Positions 63,416-64,000 of a stretch of 64,000 nt of DNA are shown one piece after another. Below the pieces are notes generated by a model, which was not told the origin of the DNA, searched no databases, and saw only the letters and a program-made list of their open reading frames with translations. Each line of letters opens with the position of its first letter. Positions within the stretch are counted from its first letter, which is position 1. The stretch is from Ramlibacter tataouinensis (GTDB lineage: Bacteria > Pseudomonadota > Gammaproteobacteria > Burkholderiales > Burkholderiaceae_C): NCBI RefSeq assembly GCF_027941915.1, contig NZ_CP116009.1, forward strand, positions 1,488,001 through 1,552,000, written 5' to 3'. The translations under genes and the position numbers were made by a program.

Positions 63416-63973
63416 ATGCAGGTCACGCCCACCCGGCTGCCCGAAGTGCTGCTGATCGAGCCGCGCGTGTTCGGCGATGCCCGGGGCTTCTTCCTGGAAA
63501 GCTGGAACCAGCGCACGTTCGACCAGGCCGTCGGCCAGCCGGTGGCCTTCGTGCAGGACAACCATTCGCGCTCGGCCCAGGGCGTGCTGCGCGGCATCCA
63601 TTACCAGCTCGGGCAGCCGCAGGGCAAGCTGGTGCGGGTGGCCAGCGGCCGGGTGTTCGACGTGGCCGTGGACCTGCGACGCCACTCGCCGCGCTGCGGC
63701 CAGTGGGTCGGCGTCGAGCTCAGCGCCGACAACCACCGCCAGCTCTGGATCCCGCCCGGTTTCGGCCACGGCTTCCTGGTGCTGTCGCAGGAGGCCGACG
63801 TTCTCTACAAGACGAGCGACTACCACGCGCCGCAGGACGATCGGGCGCTGGCCTGGAACGATCCGCACCTGGGCATCGAGTGGCCGCTGGCGCAGGCCGG
63901 CGGCAAACCCCTACTTTCGGCACGCGACCAGGCAGCGCCTGGTTGGGGCGAAGCCCAGCTGTATCCCTGGTGA
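63416..63973 (+). CDS. rfbC: dTDP-4-dehydrorhamnose 3,5-epimerase
   Basis: A 185-residue cupin-fold epimerase and the third step of the pathway. It has PRVFGDARGFFLESWNQRTF, FVQDNHSRSAQGVLRGIHYQ with the catalytic His, VDLRRHSPRCGQWVG and WIPPGFGHGFLVLS, and Tyr in VLYKTSDYHAP. It starts five bases after rfbA. It is the last complete gene; the window ends 27 bases later with nothing further readable. Confidence 0.96.
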   Translation: MQVTPTRLPEVLLIEPRVFGDARGFFLESWNQRTFDQAVGQPVAFVQDNHSRSAQGVLRGIHYQLGQPQGKLVRVASGRVFDVAVDLRRHSPRCGQWVGVELSADNHRQLWIPPGFGHGFLVLSQEADVLYKTSDYHAPQDDRALAWNDPHLGIEWPLAQAGGKPLLSARDQAAPGWGEAQLYPW

Positions 63974-64000
63974 TCGGCTCCCGCCGTGGGCGCGTGCGCC

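Overview
The window is chromosomal DNA of very high GC from a betaproteobacterium, most probably Burkholderiales and close to Comamonadaceae. Support comes from the gene repertoire (a DUF4148 protein, branched-chain-type ABC transporters serving catabolism, large CoA-catabolic operons, CbpA/CbpM, TctDE-like regulators, a CDP-6-deoxyglucoseen-reductase-like ferredoxin reductase) and from short GC-rich intergenic palindromes. The genus cannot be fixed by reading alone.

Layout. 1-6.4 kb: the 3' end of an unknown gene, a DUF1906-SH3-cysteine-peptidase-like protein, a large hybrid histidine kinase and a LysR regulator. 6.4-15.5 kb: a LysR-controlled catabolic operon with an intradiol dioxygenase, a citryl-CoA-lyase-like protein, a class III CoA-transferase, an FMN reductase, a complete Liv-type ABC importer whose permease and ATPase are fused, and a short methionine-synthase-like enzyme. 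15.5-20.5 kb: a lower-GC accessory island ending beside tRNA-Ser(CGA). It holds a tightly coupled three-gene set (small Gly-rich protein, PfkB kinase fused to nucleoside deoxyribosyltransferase, QueC-like protein), an XRE regulator and a DUF262-HEPN pair. This is the most likely place for an undescribed system.

20.5-33 kb: housekeeping and stress genes (serS, an Atm1-type exporter, thioesterases, an AI-2E-family permease, aroD, an H-NS-like protein without a DNA-binding domain) and an ECF42 sigma factor operon with DGPF and VOC proteins. 33-44 kb: a LysR and acyl-CoA synthetase pair, a MarR-like regulator, small membrane proteins, an SDR, a dihaem cytochrome c, and a run of minus-strand CoA-metabolism genes.

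44-50.8 kb: a fatty-acid beta-oxidation operon (TetR, acyl-CoA dehydrogenase, DUF2147, FadN-like bifunctional enzyme, thiolase) with a clear operator upstream of tetR. 50.8-57 kb: cbpA/cbpM, a SlmA-like TetR, a TctDE-like two-component system, argB and an epimerase. 57-64 kb: a ferredoxin reductase, a degenerate hydroxyacid dehydrogenase, galU, tusA and the dTDP-rhamnose operon rfbBDAC, which suggests that a surface-polysaccharide locus continues past the right edge.

No rRNA, CRISPR array, integrase or intact insertion sequence was seen.
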